The notes beneath the pieces are model-generated. The model was not told where the DNA came from. It saw only the letters and a program-made list of their open reading frames with translations, and did no database searches. Position numbers and translations under genes: made by a program. This document shows, one piece after another, positions 16,820 through 26,917 of a stretch of DNA of 51,034 bases (within the stretch, counting starts at the first letter, position 1; each line of letters opens with the position of its first letter). The stretch is from the NCBI GenBank assembly GCA_020160805.1, contig JAIUPO010000027.1, forward strand, positions 1 through 51,034, written 5' to 3'. Origin of the DNA: Actinomycetota bacterium. Its GTDB lineage: Bacteria > Actinomycetota > Actinomycetes > Actinomycetales > Dermatophilaceae.

Positions 16820-17733
16820 TTCACCGAACCCTGCGTCATACCGCCGATCAGGAAACGCTGGAAGCCGAGGTAGAGCAGCACCACCGGCAGCGACGCGAGG
16901 AGCGCGCCCGAGGCGAACTGGCCGAAAAGCCGGTTCTTCTCGTTGCCGATCGACATGCTGTAGAGCCCAACGCCGAGGGTCTGGCTGTTGACGTCCTGCA
17001 AGAAGATGCTGGCCAGCAGGAACTCGGAGAAGAGGCCGACGAAACTGAGCATGAAGACGGTCACGAGGATCGGCATCACCAGCCGCAGCGTCATCGTGAA
17101 GAAGATCCGCGCGTGGCTCGCGCCATCGACCTTGGCGGCCTCGTCGAGTTCCTTCGGGACGGTGTCGAAATAGCCCTTGAGCAGCCAAACATTGGCCCCC
17201 ATCGCACCGCCGAGGTAACACAGAATCAGTGCCCAGATCGAGTTCAGGCCCAGCGCCGGCACGATGTCACCCACCTTGGCGAAGGTGAGGTACAGCGCTG
17301 GGAAGGTCAGCATCGCCGGGAACATCTGCAGCAGCAAGAGGGCCAGCAGGCCGGGGCGGCGGCCGGCGAAGCGCATCCGGGAGAAGGCGTATGCCGCGCA
17401 GGCCCCGATGAAGACCGACCCCAGTGACCCGACGGTCGCGATGATCATCGAGTTCTTGTACCAATCCACATACGGCCGGGAACTGTCACCGAAGAGGGTG
17501 CGGAAGTTCGCGAGCGACGAGCCCGACGGGATGAGCGAACTGGTCTGCAGCGATCCGGCCGGGTTGAGGGCCGCCGAGACGAGGAAGACGATCGGGAAGA
17601 GCGCCCAGAGCAGGGCAATTACGCCCAGCGCGTGGCGCCACCACTGCCCGGAGCCGGCCGCGCGCGGTGACTTGGCGGTGGCCGTGCGGCCTTCCGGGAT
17701 GGCGATGGCCGCGGCGTCGGTGACATTCGACAT
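16816..17733 (-). CDS. malG: Maltose ABC transporter permease MalG
   Basis: The 305-residue inner permease has six predicted helices and the EAA loop ELDEAAKVDGASHARIFFTM, which docks the ATPase. C-terminal RFLIGGMTQGSVK is the MalG hallmark that reaches into the channel. It overlaps the malF stop by one base (TGATG) and the amylase start by four. It partners MalF, the lipoprotein MalE and very probably the divergent MsmK-type ATPase. Confidence 0.93.
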   Translation of the reverse strand: MSNVTDAAAIAIPEGRTATAKSPRAAGSGQWWRHALGVIALLWALFPIVFLVSAALNPAGSLQTSSLIPSGSSLANFRTLFGDSSRPYVDWYKNSMIIATVGSLGSVFIGACAAYAFSRMRFAGRRPGLLALLLLQMFPAMLTFPALYLTFAKVGDIVPALGLNSIWALILCYLGGAMGANVWLLKGYFDTVPKELDEAAKVDGASHARIFFTMTLRLVMPILVTVFMLSFVGLFSEFLLASIFLQDVNSQTLGVGLYSMSIGNEKNRLFGQFASGALLASLPVVLLYLGFQRFLIGGMTQGSVK

Positions 17734-19316
17734 CAGTTGACCTCTTCCAGGGACTTGGTGCGGCGGAAACCGGAGTAGGACATGGCGGCGACGATGAAGA
17801 AGATGAAAATACAGACCGCCGAGGCCAGGCCGATATTGGGGCTGGCTCCGGAGAAGGCGAGCCGGAAGGCGTAGGTGATCAGCAAGTCGGTGGAGCCGAT
17901 GCTCGTGTTGTCCGTGGCGAACGGACCGCCTTGCGTCAGCAGATAAATCAAGCTGAAGTTGTTGAAGTTGAAGGCGAACGAGGCGATCAGCAGCGGACCG
18001 ACCGCGACGAGCAAGAGCGGCATGATGATCGAGCGCAGTGTGCGGAAGGCGTTGGCGCCGTCGATCTTGGCGGCCTCTTTGACATCACCGGGGATGGACT
18101 GCAAGGCGCCGGTGCAGACGAGGAACATATAGGGGAAGCCGAGCCACAGGTTGGCGATGAGAATGGCTGCCTTCGCCGCCCACGCATTGCCGAGCCAGTC
18201 GATATTGAGGTGGGTCAGACTGTTGACTAGCCCGAATTCCTGGTTGAACATCGAGGCCCAGACCAGCGCCGTGACGAAGCCGGGAATGGCGTACGGCAAG
18301 ATCAGCAGAGAGCGATACAGGCCCTTGCCCTTCATCTTCTCGTCATTGAAGAGCAATGCGAGCAGCATGCCGAGCAGGAAGGTCGAGGCGACCGAGAGCG
18401 CCGCGAAGGCGACATTCCACAGGAAGATCTTGAAGAAGCCGGCGCGAATCGTCGGGTTGGTCAGCAAGTCGCTGAAGTTGCGGCTCCCGACATTCTCTTT
18501 CCACCCCGTCGGCAGTCGCTTGCCATCGGCGGTAGCCCAGTACGCATTCTGCGGCGAGTAGACCTCCTTGGAAACCGTGTCCGTGAGGGTGTCCGCCGCC
18601 TTGTCGTAGGTCAGTGTCGGTGCGCCTTGGAAGGCTCCCGACAGGCCGACTGCTTTGATGCCGGCGCTGGTGCTGACCGGCACCGCGAAAGCCTCGAGGT
18701 CGGCGCTGCGACTGTTCGCCTCTTTGGCGTTGAGGATGGTGTAGCCGGGCGCCTTGGTGATCTTGCCGGTGTCGGTTTTCTCGACCCCGTCGGCCGACAG
18801 TTCCGTCAGGCCGTCCTTGGTGCCGACCTGCATCTTCCCGTCGGCACCGGTGAGAAGGAAGACCAGGTCCCCGGTGGCCACATCCGAGCCCTCCGGAACG
18901 GCGATGGAGAGTTTGTAGCGCTCGCTGCCCTCGACCTCCTTGACCGACTGGGCGATCGACTGGGCCGTGGCGTCTTCCTTGCTGAGCACATGGCCCTGGC
19001 CGTAGTTGGTGAAGGCCGTGGCGACCGTATAGACGATCGGCCAGATCTGCAGAGTGACCAGCAGGACCAGCCCCGGCAGGAGGTACTTCATCGGCACGGC
19101 GCGCCGGGTGGAATAGACCGCGAGAACGCAGGTGAGGATGAAGGCGGTGATGACCACGCCGAACCAGGAGCCGTTGGCGACGAGCTTTTGCACCACGAAG
19201 AGGCCAGCCGCGAGCACGAGGGCGAGCAACCCCCATTTGATCGCGTGCGCCCACCAGGGGGTGTTGTATCCCGAGCCGAGCTTGACGGGTTCGAGGGATG
19301 AGGGGACTGCAGCCAT
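17733..19316 (-). CDS. malF: Maltose ABC transporter permease MalF
   Basis: The 527-residue permease has three N-terminal helices and a large extracytoplasmic insert (about residues 120-290, rich in Lys/Thr/Ser and without helices), corresponding to the MalF P2 domain that binds MalE. The core permease helices follow, with EAA loop GDVKEAAKIDGANAFRTLRS. Start ATG 19316 (MAAVPSSLEPVKLGSGYN) is chosen because the longer frame upstream is arginine-rich shadow. The insert and length, close to E. coli MalF, favour maltose specificity over other sugars. Confidence 0.9.
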   Translation of the reverse strand: MAAVPSSLEPVKLGSGYNTPWWAHAIKWGLLALVLAAGLFVVQKLVANGSWFGVVITAFILTCVLAVYSTRRAVPMKYLLPGLVLLVTLQIWPIVYTVATAFTNYGQGHVLSKEDATAQSIAQSVKEVEGSERYKLSIAVPEGSDVATGDLVFLLTGADGKMQVGTKDGLTELSADGVEKTDTGKITKAPGYTILNAKEANSRSADLEAFAVPVSTSAGIKAVGLSGAFQGAPTLTYDKAADTLTDTVSKEVYSPQNAYWATADGKRLPTGWKENVGSRNFSDLLTNPTIRAGFFKIFLWNVAFAALSVASTFLLGMLLALLFNDEKMKGKGLYRSLLILPYAIPGFVTALVWASMFNQEFGLVNSLTHLNIDWLGNAWAAKAAILIANLWLGFPYMFLVCTGALQSIPGDVKEAAKIDGANAFRTLRSIIMPLLLVAVGPLLIASFAFNFNNFSLIYLLTQGGPFATDNTSIGSTDLLITYAFRLAFSGASPNIGLASAVCIFIFFIVAAMSYSGFRRTKSLEEVN

Positions 19317-19340
19317 AGGTTCAACTCCCAGCGGACGTGC

Positions 19341-19359
19341 GCCGCGCGGTGTGCGCGGC
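19341..19359. terminator. Hairpin between malE and malF
   Basis: GCCGCGC (19341-19347) pairs with GCGCGGC (19353-19359) around a 5-base loop in the 167-base malE-malF gap. Such intercistronic stems typically protect the abundant binding-protein transcript or attenuate the permease genes. One arm abuts a GGCATAC motif. Confidence 0.4.
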
Positions 19360-19483
19360 ATACGGGGCCAACGACGATGGTGGCGCCGGCGACGCGGCGC
19401 GGGTACTACATACGAACACCGACGAGGAGCGGCAGCGCACCAGAGCAAGCTCGGGGCGCTGCCGGCTCATCAGCGGCAATGGA

Positions 19484-20827
19484 TCAGGAGCTGGCCTTGA
19501 TGGCCTTCTCGATTTCCTTCTGCGCGGCGTCGAAACGAGCCTTTGGCTCGGCCTTGCCGGCGATGACATCGGCCGCCGCCTGACCCAGCGGGCCCCAGAC
19601 GGAGTTCATCGCGGGGATGTTGGGCATCGGCTTGCCGTCCTTGCCAGCCTCGTACCACGCCTTGACGTCGGGGTTCGCCGCGGCGACCTCGTCGTAGGCC
19701 TCGGTCAGGGCCGGCGGACGGCCACCGGCGGCGAAGATCGCCAGCTGGAAGTCCTTGGTCGGGACGTAGTTGGTCACGAACTCCTGGGCCAGGGCGGCGT
19801 TCTTGGCCTTGGCGGAGACGTAGAACAACTGGACACCGAGGAAGGGCTTCATGGCGTCGCCGCCGGGCAGGCTCGGCAGGCTGGAGATGGCGTAGTTGAT
19901 CCCGGCCTTCTTGATGTTGGGGATCGACCACGGGCCGGTGATGAAGAACGGAGCCTTGCCACCGGTGAAGATGCCCTCGGCGTTGTCGTCGCCGACGTTG
20001 GTGGACAGCACCTTCTCCTTGCCCATCATCGCGAGCTGCTCGGCACCCTTGAGGGATTCGGCCGAGTTGACGATCACCTTGTCGGCGTCGTAGTCGCCAT
20101 TGTCCTTGAGGGCGAAGATGCCGCCGCCGTAGGCCGAGAGCCACGGGTAGGTGTAGTAGGCGTTGCCCGTCTTGCCGACCGCCTGGTCGAGCAGGACCGA
20201 GACCTTGGAGTCCTTGGCCTTGGCGGCCTTGGCAGCCTTGAGCAGGTCATCCATGGTGGCCGGGGCGTCGGGGGCCAGGTCGGTGTTGCGAACCAGGGCG
20301 ATGTTCTCGACGGAGAAGGGCACGCCATAGTTCTGGCCGTTGAACTTGCTCGCGGTCATCGCGGCGGGCGCGAACTTGGCAGCGGTGGCCTCGTCGAGCT
20401 GGATCGGGGCGACGGTGCCGTTCTGGACGAGCTCGCCCAGCCAGTCGTGCGCGCCGACGACGATGTCCGGGCCCTTGCCGACCTTGGTGGCGTCGCCGAA
20501 CTGCTTGCGGGTCTCGGTCGCGATCTGGACGGCGACGGTGATGCCATTCTCCTGCGCGAACTGGTCGGCATACTTGGTCAGGATCGGCGCGCGGTCGGCG
20601 TCGGCCCAGATGACCAGGTCCGCGTCCGCACGGGACGGGTCCTTGGTGTCGACCTCGGCCGGGGCCGCGGCGCTGGTGGAGGAGCTGGACGAGGTCTCGG
20701 TGGACGCGCTCGTGGTGCTCGAGGCGCTGGTGGACGACGAGGTGGTGCTGGACCCGCCGCCGCAGCCGGCGAGGACGAGAGCGGCGGCACCGGTCAGGGC
20801 GGCCGCGCCGAGTGCACGCTTGTGCAT
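19484..20827 (-). CDS. malE: Maltose/maltodextrin-binding lipoprotein MalE
   Basis: The 447-residue protein has a lipoprotein signal (ALTGAAALVLAGC lipobox) and a long Ser/Thr-rich tether (about residues 25-65). The solute-binding fold follows: DLVIWADADRAPILTKYADQ, WLGELVQNGTVAPI, NYGVPFSVENIALVRN and KAPFFITGPWSIPN. It is anchored on the outer face and delivers sugar to MalFG. It is the first gene of the minus-strand mal operon and divergent from the ATPase gene, with phased CTTGCA repeats in between. Confidence 0.92.
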   Translation of the reverse strand: MHKRALGAAALTGAAALVLAGCGGGSSTTSSSTSASSTTSASTETSSSSSTSAAAPAEVDTKDPSRADADLVIWADADRAPILTKYADQFAQENGITVAVQIATETRKQFGDATKVGKGPDIVVGAHDWLGELVQNGTVAPIQLDEATAAKFAPAAMTASKFNGQNYGVPFSVENIALVRNTDLAPDAPATMDDLLKAAKAAKAKDSKVSVLLDQAVGKTGNAYYTYPWLSAYGGGIFALKDNGDYDADKVIVNSAESLKGAEQLAMMGKEKVLSTNVGDDNAEGIFTGGKAPFFITGPWSIPNIKKAGINYAISSLPSLPGGDAMKPFLGVQLFYVSAKAKNAALAQEFVTNYVPTKDFQLAIFAAGGRPPALTEAYDEVAAANPDVKAWYEAGKDGKPMPNIPAMNSVWGPLGQAAADVIAGKAEPKARFDAAQKEIEKAIKASS

Positions 20828-20900
20828 GGGGTTTGTCTCCTACGAAGAGCGCAGGGCGCCACAGTGCGTCCCTGACGTGGTGGGAGAAAGTTAGCGCATG

Positions 20901-20950
20901 CTTGCAAGAATCCGCCAGAGGTCTGCAAGAAATTTCAGAGTTTACGCAAG
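20901..20950. promoter_or_regulatory. Phased CTTGCA operator-like repeats upstream of malE
   Basis: On the minus strand CTTGCA occurs at 20903-20908 and 20924-20929, and CTTGCG at 20945-20950, spaced exactly 21 bases apart, which is two helical turns. The first also lies in a perfect CTTGCAAG palindrome (20901-20908). They sit 75-125 bases from the malE start, in the 302-base gap shared with the divergent ATPase gene. Streptomyces MalR is known to use CTTGCAG-type repeats, so these are likely MalR sites (inference). The remainder of the gap holds no gene. Confidence 0.6.
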
Positions 20951-21129
20951 AAGTCTCAGAACGGTAACGGAGGTCTCGACGCGCCAGTTGTAATTGAACG
21001 GGCAAATGGTGGCGCGGAGGGTGTGTCCTCGGGCAGACTAGTGGAATCCGAGACACCAATGTCTCGTGACGCACCACCTTTACAACGGATCGTCCGGCAC
21101 GTTCCTGCCGGTGAAGGAGTCACTCCACC

Positions 21130-22236
21130 ATGGCAACCGTCAAGTTCGACAACGCCACCCGGGTCTACCCCGGCGCCACCCGCCCCTCCGTCGACAAGCT
21201 CAACATCGACATCGCTGACGGTGAGTTCCTCGTCCTCGTCGGCCCCTCGGGCTGTGGCAAGTCCACCTCGCTGCGCATGCTCGCTGGCCTCGAAGAGGTC
21301 AACGGCGGCAAGATCTGGATCGGTGACCGCGATGTCACCAACCTCTCCCCCAAAGACCGCGATGTCGCGATGGTCTTCCAGAACTACGCGCTATACCCGC
21401 ACATGACGGTCGCCGACAACATGGGCTTCGCCCTGAAGATCGCCGGCGTCAACAAGTCGGAGATCGACACTCGCGTCAAGGAAGCGGCCAAGATCCTCGA
21501 CCTGACGCAGTACCTCGAGCGCAAGCCGAAGGCCCTCTCCGGTGGCCAGCGTCAGCGTGTCGCCATGGGTCGCGCGATCGTGCGTTCGCCCCAGGTCTTC
21601 CTCATGGACGAGCCACTGTCGAACCTCGACGCCAAGCTTCGTGTCCAGACCCGCACCCAGATCGCCTCGCTGCAGCGCCGCCTCGGCGTCACCACCGTCT
21701 ATGTCACCCACGACCAGGTCGAGGCCATGACGATGGGCGACCGGATCGCGCTGCTCAAGGACGGCCTGCTGCAGCAGTGCGCCACCCCGCGCGAGATGTA
21801 TGACCGTCCGGCCAACCTCTTCGTCGCCGGCTTCATCGGCTCCCCGGCCATGAACCTCGTCGGCGTCCCGGTCACCGGTGACGGCGAAGTCAAGTTCGGC
21901 AGCCACCGCCTCCCCGTCGACCGCGCCGCGCTGGCGTCGGCCGGCAAGGATGTCGTGGTCGGTGTCCGTCCTGAGGACGTCGAGGTCACCTCGAACAACG
22001 ACGGCATGGCCCTAACGGTCGAGCTCGTCGAGGAACTCGGCGCGGACGCCTATGTCCACGCCGTGCCGAAGGAGAGCGGGATGAAGATGTATGGCGAGGA
22101 AGAGGGCATCTCCAAGCCCTTCGTCGCCCGCGTCGACGGCCGCCGGGTCCCGCAGAAGGGCGAGACGATCTACGTCTACCCCAGCTCGGAGCACCTGCAC
22201 GTCTTCAACGCCGAGACCGGCGTCCGCCTGGGCTGA
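21130..22236 (+). CDS. ABC sugar-import ATPase, MsmK/UgpC/MalK type
   Basis: The 368-residue ATPase has Walker A GPSGCGKST, Q-loop FQNYALYPHMTV, signature LSGGQRQRV, Walker B VFLMDEPLSNLD and H-loop VYVTHDQVEAM. A C-terminal regulatory OB/TOBE domain follows (VVGVRPEDVEV to YVYPSSEHLHVF). Its start is preceded by GAAGGAG. It energises CUT1 importers; with malEFG divergent and lacking their own ATPase, it most likely serves them. It may be shared with other sugar permeases, as MsmK-type ATPases often are. It ends before a strong terminator. Confidence 0.92.
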   Translation: MATVKFDNATRVYPGATRPSVDKLNIDIADGEFLVLVGPSGCGKSTSLRMLAGLEEVNGGKIWIGDRDVTNLSPKDRDVAMVFQNYALYPHMTVADNMGFALKIAGVNKSEIDTRVKEAAKILDLTQYLERKPKALSGGQRQRVAMGRAIVRSPQVFLMDEPLSNLDAKLRVQTRTQIASLQRRLGVTTVYVTHDQVEAMTMGDRIALLKDGLLQQCATPREMYDRPANLFVAGFIGSPAMNLVGVPVTGDGEVKFGSHRLPVDRAALASAGKDVVVGVRPEDVEVTSNNDGMALTVELVEELGADAYVHAVPKESGMKMYGEEEGISKPFVARVDGRRVPQKGETIYVYPSSEHLHVFNAETGVRLG

Positions 22237-22252
22237 CCCCCACGGCATACCC

Positions 22253-22285
22253 GATGCCCCGGCCGCTTCCCGCGGCCGGGGCATC
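22253..22285 (+). terminator. Strong hairpin terminator after the MsmK-type ATPase gene
   Basis: GATGCCCCGGCCGC (22253-22266) pairs perfectly with GCGGCCGGGGCATC (22272-22285) around a 5-base loop, 17 bases after the stop codon. A GGCATAC motif lies just upstream (22243-22249). Confidence 0.75.
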
Positions 22286-22321
22286 CGTGCGTCTGGGCCC
22301 GCGCGGCGGGCGGGGGTTCAC

Positions 22322-22331
22322 TAACCTCTGC
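22322..22331. repeat. Lone TAACCTCTGC end, possible relic of the repeat element
   Basis: This 10-mer equals the terminal repeat of the element at 8609-8814 and precedes TGAGTTCGACTGTGTGACAG, but no core follows. It could be a decayed copy or chance. Confidence 0.3.
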
Positions 22332-22374
22332 TGAGTTCGACTGTGTGACAGCGGATTTCAAGTTATCCACAGGG

Positions 22375-23118
22375 ATGGATTTCCGGGGCTCGCCGGATCG
22401 GCACATCGGCGGCAGCCTTGACTTCATGGAACTCCACGAGCTCGCTGAGCAGTATGTCGTCCCCACCGCCGTCGCCGATAGCCTCGGCATCGGTCCATAC
22501 GAGTTGCAGCGGCTGTGCCGCGCCCAGCGGATCAAGCATCTGATCCGGGGTGGTATGCCGTGTGGCCGCCCGGCGACCCGCGTCCGCCGTGGGAGGCACC
22601 ACGCCTTGGGAGACGGCCCTGAACAGGCACCGGCTTTTGACCACGGCTTTGGTGCGCTCCTTCGACGACCGGGTCGCGGCGAGCCACCAGTCCTCCTTGG
22701 TCCTTGCTGGCGGCCGGCTGTATGGAGTGGACCTCCAGACGGCCCATCTGGCCCGGGTTGGCGACACGCACTCACGTCATCGACGTTTCGCCGTGATCCA
22801 CCCCCGGGCCGACGGGCCGATCCTGCGCACGACCGACGGACTTCTCATGGTCTCGCCCGCGGTGGCAGCCGTCCAAGTGGGCTTGGTCGCCCACGGCGAA
22901 CAGCCCGCCAACCCGCTGCCTTTCCTCGTCGCCGCCGACGGCTTGCTGCACGACAAGACTGCCACCCTCGCCGAGGTGCGCGACGCCGTCGGTCTGTTTC
23001 GATGGCACCCGCACGGCTTTGCCATCCGCCAGGCGCTGAGCGGGTCCGCGCGGCGCTGGCATACCAGAAGAAGCGGGAGGACGACCTGCGCCTGGAGCGC
23101 GGTGACCGGGCCAGGTGA
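22375..23118 (+). pseudogene. Decayed AbiEi/DUF559-like gene
   Basis: Pieces of one protein are spread over three frames. MELHELAEQYVVPTAVADSL to RIKHLIRGG lies in one frame, WYAVWPPGDPRPPWE in the next, then HRLLTTALVRSFDDRVAASH to VRDAVGLFRWHPHGFAIRQA in the third. A terminal AYQKKREDDLRLERGDRAR is back in the first frame, ending in TGA at 23118. At least three frame changes and a missing stretch between the FAIRQA and AYQKKRE parts mark it as dead. The N-terminal HTH plus this tail matches AbiEi-antitoxin-like/DUF559 proteins common in actinobacteria (family from memory, moderate). A TTATCCACA nonamer (22363-22371) precedes it. Confidence 0.6.
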
Positions 23119-23245
23119 CTCCCATACATCCTGCTCGCCGCGGGGCCGGGACAACTCAGCGCAGGTTGGCCGAATCTGCACAGCTTGCACGACGCAGCCG
23201 CGATGGCGTACGGCGGGGCGGCGGTTGGTGCGGGAGACTGGGGGC

Positions 23246-24544
23246 GTGGCCCTCGACATCACCGCCAAGCGCGCCGATCCCGCCCTGCTCGACCTGCCCT
23301 GGAGTACGCCGCTCGAGGAGTGGCCAGAGGACCGGCTCGCCGCCCTCCCCCGAGGCATCTCGCGGCATGTGGTGCGCTTCGTCAAGCTCTCGGGCCGCGT
23401 GCTCGCGGTCAAGGAGATCAAGGCCGAGCTCGCGCTGCGCGAGTTCTACATGCTGCGCAATCTCAATCGACTCGGGCTGCCGTGCGTCGAGCCGTTTGCC
23501 GTGGTGCAGGGGCGGGTCGACGACGCCGGAAAGCCCTTGGACGCCGCGCTCATCACCCGCCACCTGCAATTTTCCCTGCCCTATCGCGCGCTCTACAGCC
23601 AGGCCCTGCGGCCGGACACGGCGGCTCGGCTCATCGACGCCCTCGCCGTGCTTCTCGTCAAATTGCACCTCTCGGGCTTCTGGTGGGGCGATGTCTCGTT
23701 GTCCAACACCCTCTTCGTGCGCGATGCGGGGGCCTTCGCGGCATACCTCGTGGATGCGGAGACCGGCGAACTGCGCGAGCGGCTCTCGGACGGCCAACGC
23801 GAGCACGACCTAGACATCGCGCGCGTCAATATCGCGGGCGAACTCTTCGACCTCGAAGCCGGGGATCTCCTGCACGGCGAGGACCCGATCGAGACCTCGG
23901 AACGCATCGTCACCCGTTATCGCGAGTTGTGGGCGGAACTGACCGATATCGAGGAGTTCACGCTGAACGAGCGCTGGCGGGTCGAGGACCGAATCCGCCG
24001 TCTGAACGAGATCGGCTTCGACGTCGACGAACTCGCCATCACCACGGACTTCACCGGCACGACCATCTCGATCCAGCCGAAGGTCGTCGACGCCGGCCAC
24101 CATTCGCGGCGGCTGCTGCGCCTGACCGGCCTGGATGTCGAGGAGGGGCAAGCCCGACGGCTGCTCAACGATCTCGACGCCTACCGCGCCGCCACCGACC
24201 GGCAAAATGATGACGAGGAGCTGGTCGCCCACGATTGGCTGGCGGGCATCTACGAGCCGGTCACGCGCTCGGTCCCAGCTCCCCTGCGCGGGAAGCTCGA
24301 GCCCGCCGAATTCTTCCATGAGGTCCTCGAACACCGTTGGTATATGGCGGAACTCGCCGGCCACGACATACGCATCGAGGACGCGGTCGTCGACTATGTC
24401 GCCAATGTCCTGCCGAGCAAACCGGACGAGAAGGCGGTCCTCGGCACCGACACTGGGGCGATCCCCATACTCGCCTCCGACACCGCGCCCCTGCCGATCG
24501 TCACGCGTCAGAATGACGACGGCGCCGCCACCTCCGAGAGGTGA
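23246..24544 (+). CDS. DUF4032 family protein (kinase-like fold)
   Basis: The 432-residue protein begins VALDITAKRADPALLDLPWS. It has VVRFVKLSGRVLAVKEIKAE (strand with a kinase-like Lys), a FWWGDVSLSNTLF motif resembling a kinase catalytic loop (D-x-x-x-x-N), and AAYLVDAETGEL where a DFG-like Asp would fall. The C-terminal half is the DUF4032 helical domain, ending near EDAVVDYVANVLPS. Biochemical role is unknown; a small-molecule or lipid kinase is an inference from fold. The start is GTG at 23246, since upstream sequence belongs to the pseudogene region. Confidence 0.75.
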   Translation: MALDITAKRADPALLDLPWSTPLEEWPEDRLAALPRGISRHVVRFVKLSGRVLAVKEIKAELALREFYMLRNLNRLGLPCVEPFAVVQGRVDDAGKPLDAALITRHLQFSLPYRALYSQALRPDTAARLIDALAVLLVKLHLSGFWWGDVSLSNTLFVRDAGAFAAYLVDAETGELRERLSDGQREHDLDIARVNIAGELFDLEAGDLLHGEDPIETSERIVTRYRELWAELTDIEEFTLNERWRVEDRIRRLNEIGFDVDELAITTDFTGTTISIQPKVVDAGHHSRRLLRLTGLDVEEGQARRLLNDLDAYRAATDRQNDDEELVAHDWLAGIYEPVTRSVPAPLRGKLEPAEFFHEVLEHRWYMAELAGHDIRIEDAVVDYVANVLPSKPDEKAVLGTDTGAIPILASDTAPLPIVTRQNDDGAATSER

Positions 24545-24577
24545 CGGCGCCGGCCGTGCGGATGTTGTCGCGGCCGA

Positions 24578-24967
24578 TCAGGCCTTGACGGCGAGGACTC
24601 GGCAGGGCGCGTCGAGGATGACCTCTTGCGCCGTCGAGCCCATGACGAGCTTGCCGAGCGGGCTGCGCTTGCGAACGCCGATGACGAGGATGTCGGCATT
24701 CTCGGCTTCGGCCGTGGTCAGCAATTCCTCACTGGCAGAACGACCTTCGGTGGACTGACGCACCTCGTGTTCAATGCCGGCCGCGGAGAGCTGGGCGTCC
24801 AATGCGTCCAGATCCTGCGGCGCGGCGAAGACGGGGTCGTTGTAATTCCCGTGGTTGCCGGTGTTGACGACGACGAGCCGGGAGTTGCGCAAGCGCGCCT
24901 CCTCGACCGCCGCGTCGACAGCGGCCATCCCCTCGGGGCTGGGGATATAGCCGACGACGATGGTCAT
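24578..24967 (-). CDS. Universal stress protein (UspA family)
   Basis: The 129-residue single-domain Usp starts TIVVGYIPSPEGMAAVDAA. It ends with the nucleotide-binding loop IGVRKRSPLGKLVMGSTAQE, where the G-x2-G-x9-G-S/T pattern is recognisable, and DAPCRVLAVKA. Such proteins bind ATP and help survival during stress. It converges on the DUF4032 gene and lies downstream of the frcBCA terminator, so it is transcribed separately. Confidence 0.88.
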   Translation of the reverse strand: MTIVVGYIPSPEGMAAVDAAVEEARLRNSRLVVVNTGNHGNYNDPVFAAPQDLDALDAQLSAAGIEHEVRQSTEGRSASEELLTTAEAENADILVIGVRKRSPLGKLVMGSTAQEVILDAPCRVLAVKA

Positions 24968-25001
24968 GCATTCGTCCCTTCACGTGTGGGTATGCGGAGC
25001 A

Positions 25002-25039
25002 CACCGGGGGCCGTGCGGCTGGTGCAACGGCCCCCGGTG
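25002..25039 (-). terminator. Terminator of the frcBCA operon
   Basis: CACCGGGGGCCGT (25002-25014) pairs perfectly with ACGGCCCCCGGTG (25027-25039) with a 12-base loop, 11 bases beyond the stop of the ATPase gene on the minus strand. Confidence 0.7.
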
Positions 25040-25050
25040 GCGTGGGCCGC

Positions 25051-25889
25051 TCAGGCGGGAGCGTCCTGAGCGAGCTTCTTGGCCCCGGTCATGATCGCGA
25101 CGCCCTCGCCCATGTCATGCGACGCGGGAGTGATGACGCCGGCGCAACCGCCGAGCCGCTGGATGTGGATGCGGTCGGCCGCCTCCCACACGTGGGGCAT
25201 GTTGTGACTGATCAAGATCACGCCGAGACCATTGTCTCGAAGCTGCTTGATCATGTTCAGCACCATGCCGGACTCCTTGACGCCCAGGGCCGCGGTCGGC
25301 TCGTCGAGGACGACGACCTTGGACCCAAAGGCTGCGGCCCGGGCCACGGCAACCGCCTGGCGCTGACCACCGGAGAGATTCTCGACCGCCAGATTCATGT
25401 TCTGGATCGTCTGGATGCCGAGATCGCGCACCGAGTCGCCGGCCCGCTTGGCCATGCCCTTCTTGTCGAGCATGCGCAGGACCGACCCGAGCGGGCCGGG
25501 CCGGCGCTCCTCGCGAGCGAGATAGAGATTGCTCGCGATATCGAGCGCCGGGATGACAGCCAGTTGCTGATAGACGGTTTCGATGCCGGCCTCGCGGGCG
25601 TCCTGTGGACGCTTGAAGTCGACCTCCTTGCCGTCCAGGTAGATCTGGCCGGCGGTGGGCTGGTAAGCACCGGTGAGGCACTTGATCAGCGTGGACTTGC
25701 CGGCGCCGTTGTCACCGATGACCGCGAGGACCTCGCCCTTGTAGAGGTCGATGTTGACCCCATCGAGACCGACGACGTGACCCCATTGGATCCGCAGGTC
25801 GCGGCCTGAGAGGATCGGCTCGGCGGCATACACATCGTGCTTGTCGGCGGGGATGTGGTCCACCGAGAGCGGCAGCTTCGTGGGTGCCA

Positions 25890-25890
<1 letters not shown>
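25051..25890 (-). CDS. frcA: Sugar ABC importer ATPase, FrcA-like
   Basis: The 279-residue single-domain ATPase has Walker A GDNGAGKSTLIK, Q-loop VYQQLAVIPALDI, signature LSGGQRQAVAVA, Walker B VVVLDEPTAALG and H-loop ILISHNMPHVWEAADR. CUT2 importers (ribose, xylose) usually carry a fused double ATPase of about 500 residues; the single-domain form is typical of the FrcBCA fructose-type subgroup. ATG 25890 overlaps the permease stop by one base. Substrate is inferred only. Confidence 0.85.
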
Positions 25891-26909
<1,019 letters not shown>

Positions 26910-26917
26910 ATCCGGCC

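Noticed and set aside
22363-22371. DnaA boxes TTATCCACA here and at 35219 as a replication origin
   Set aside because: Two isolated nonamers 13 kb apart, no cluster, no AT-rich unwinding region and no dnaA/dnaN/parAB nearby.
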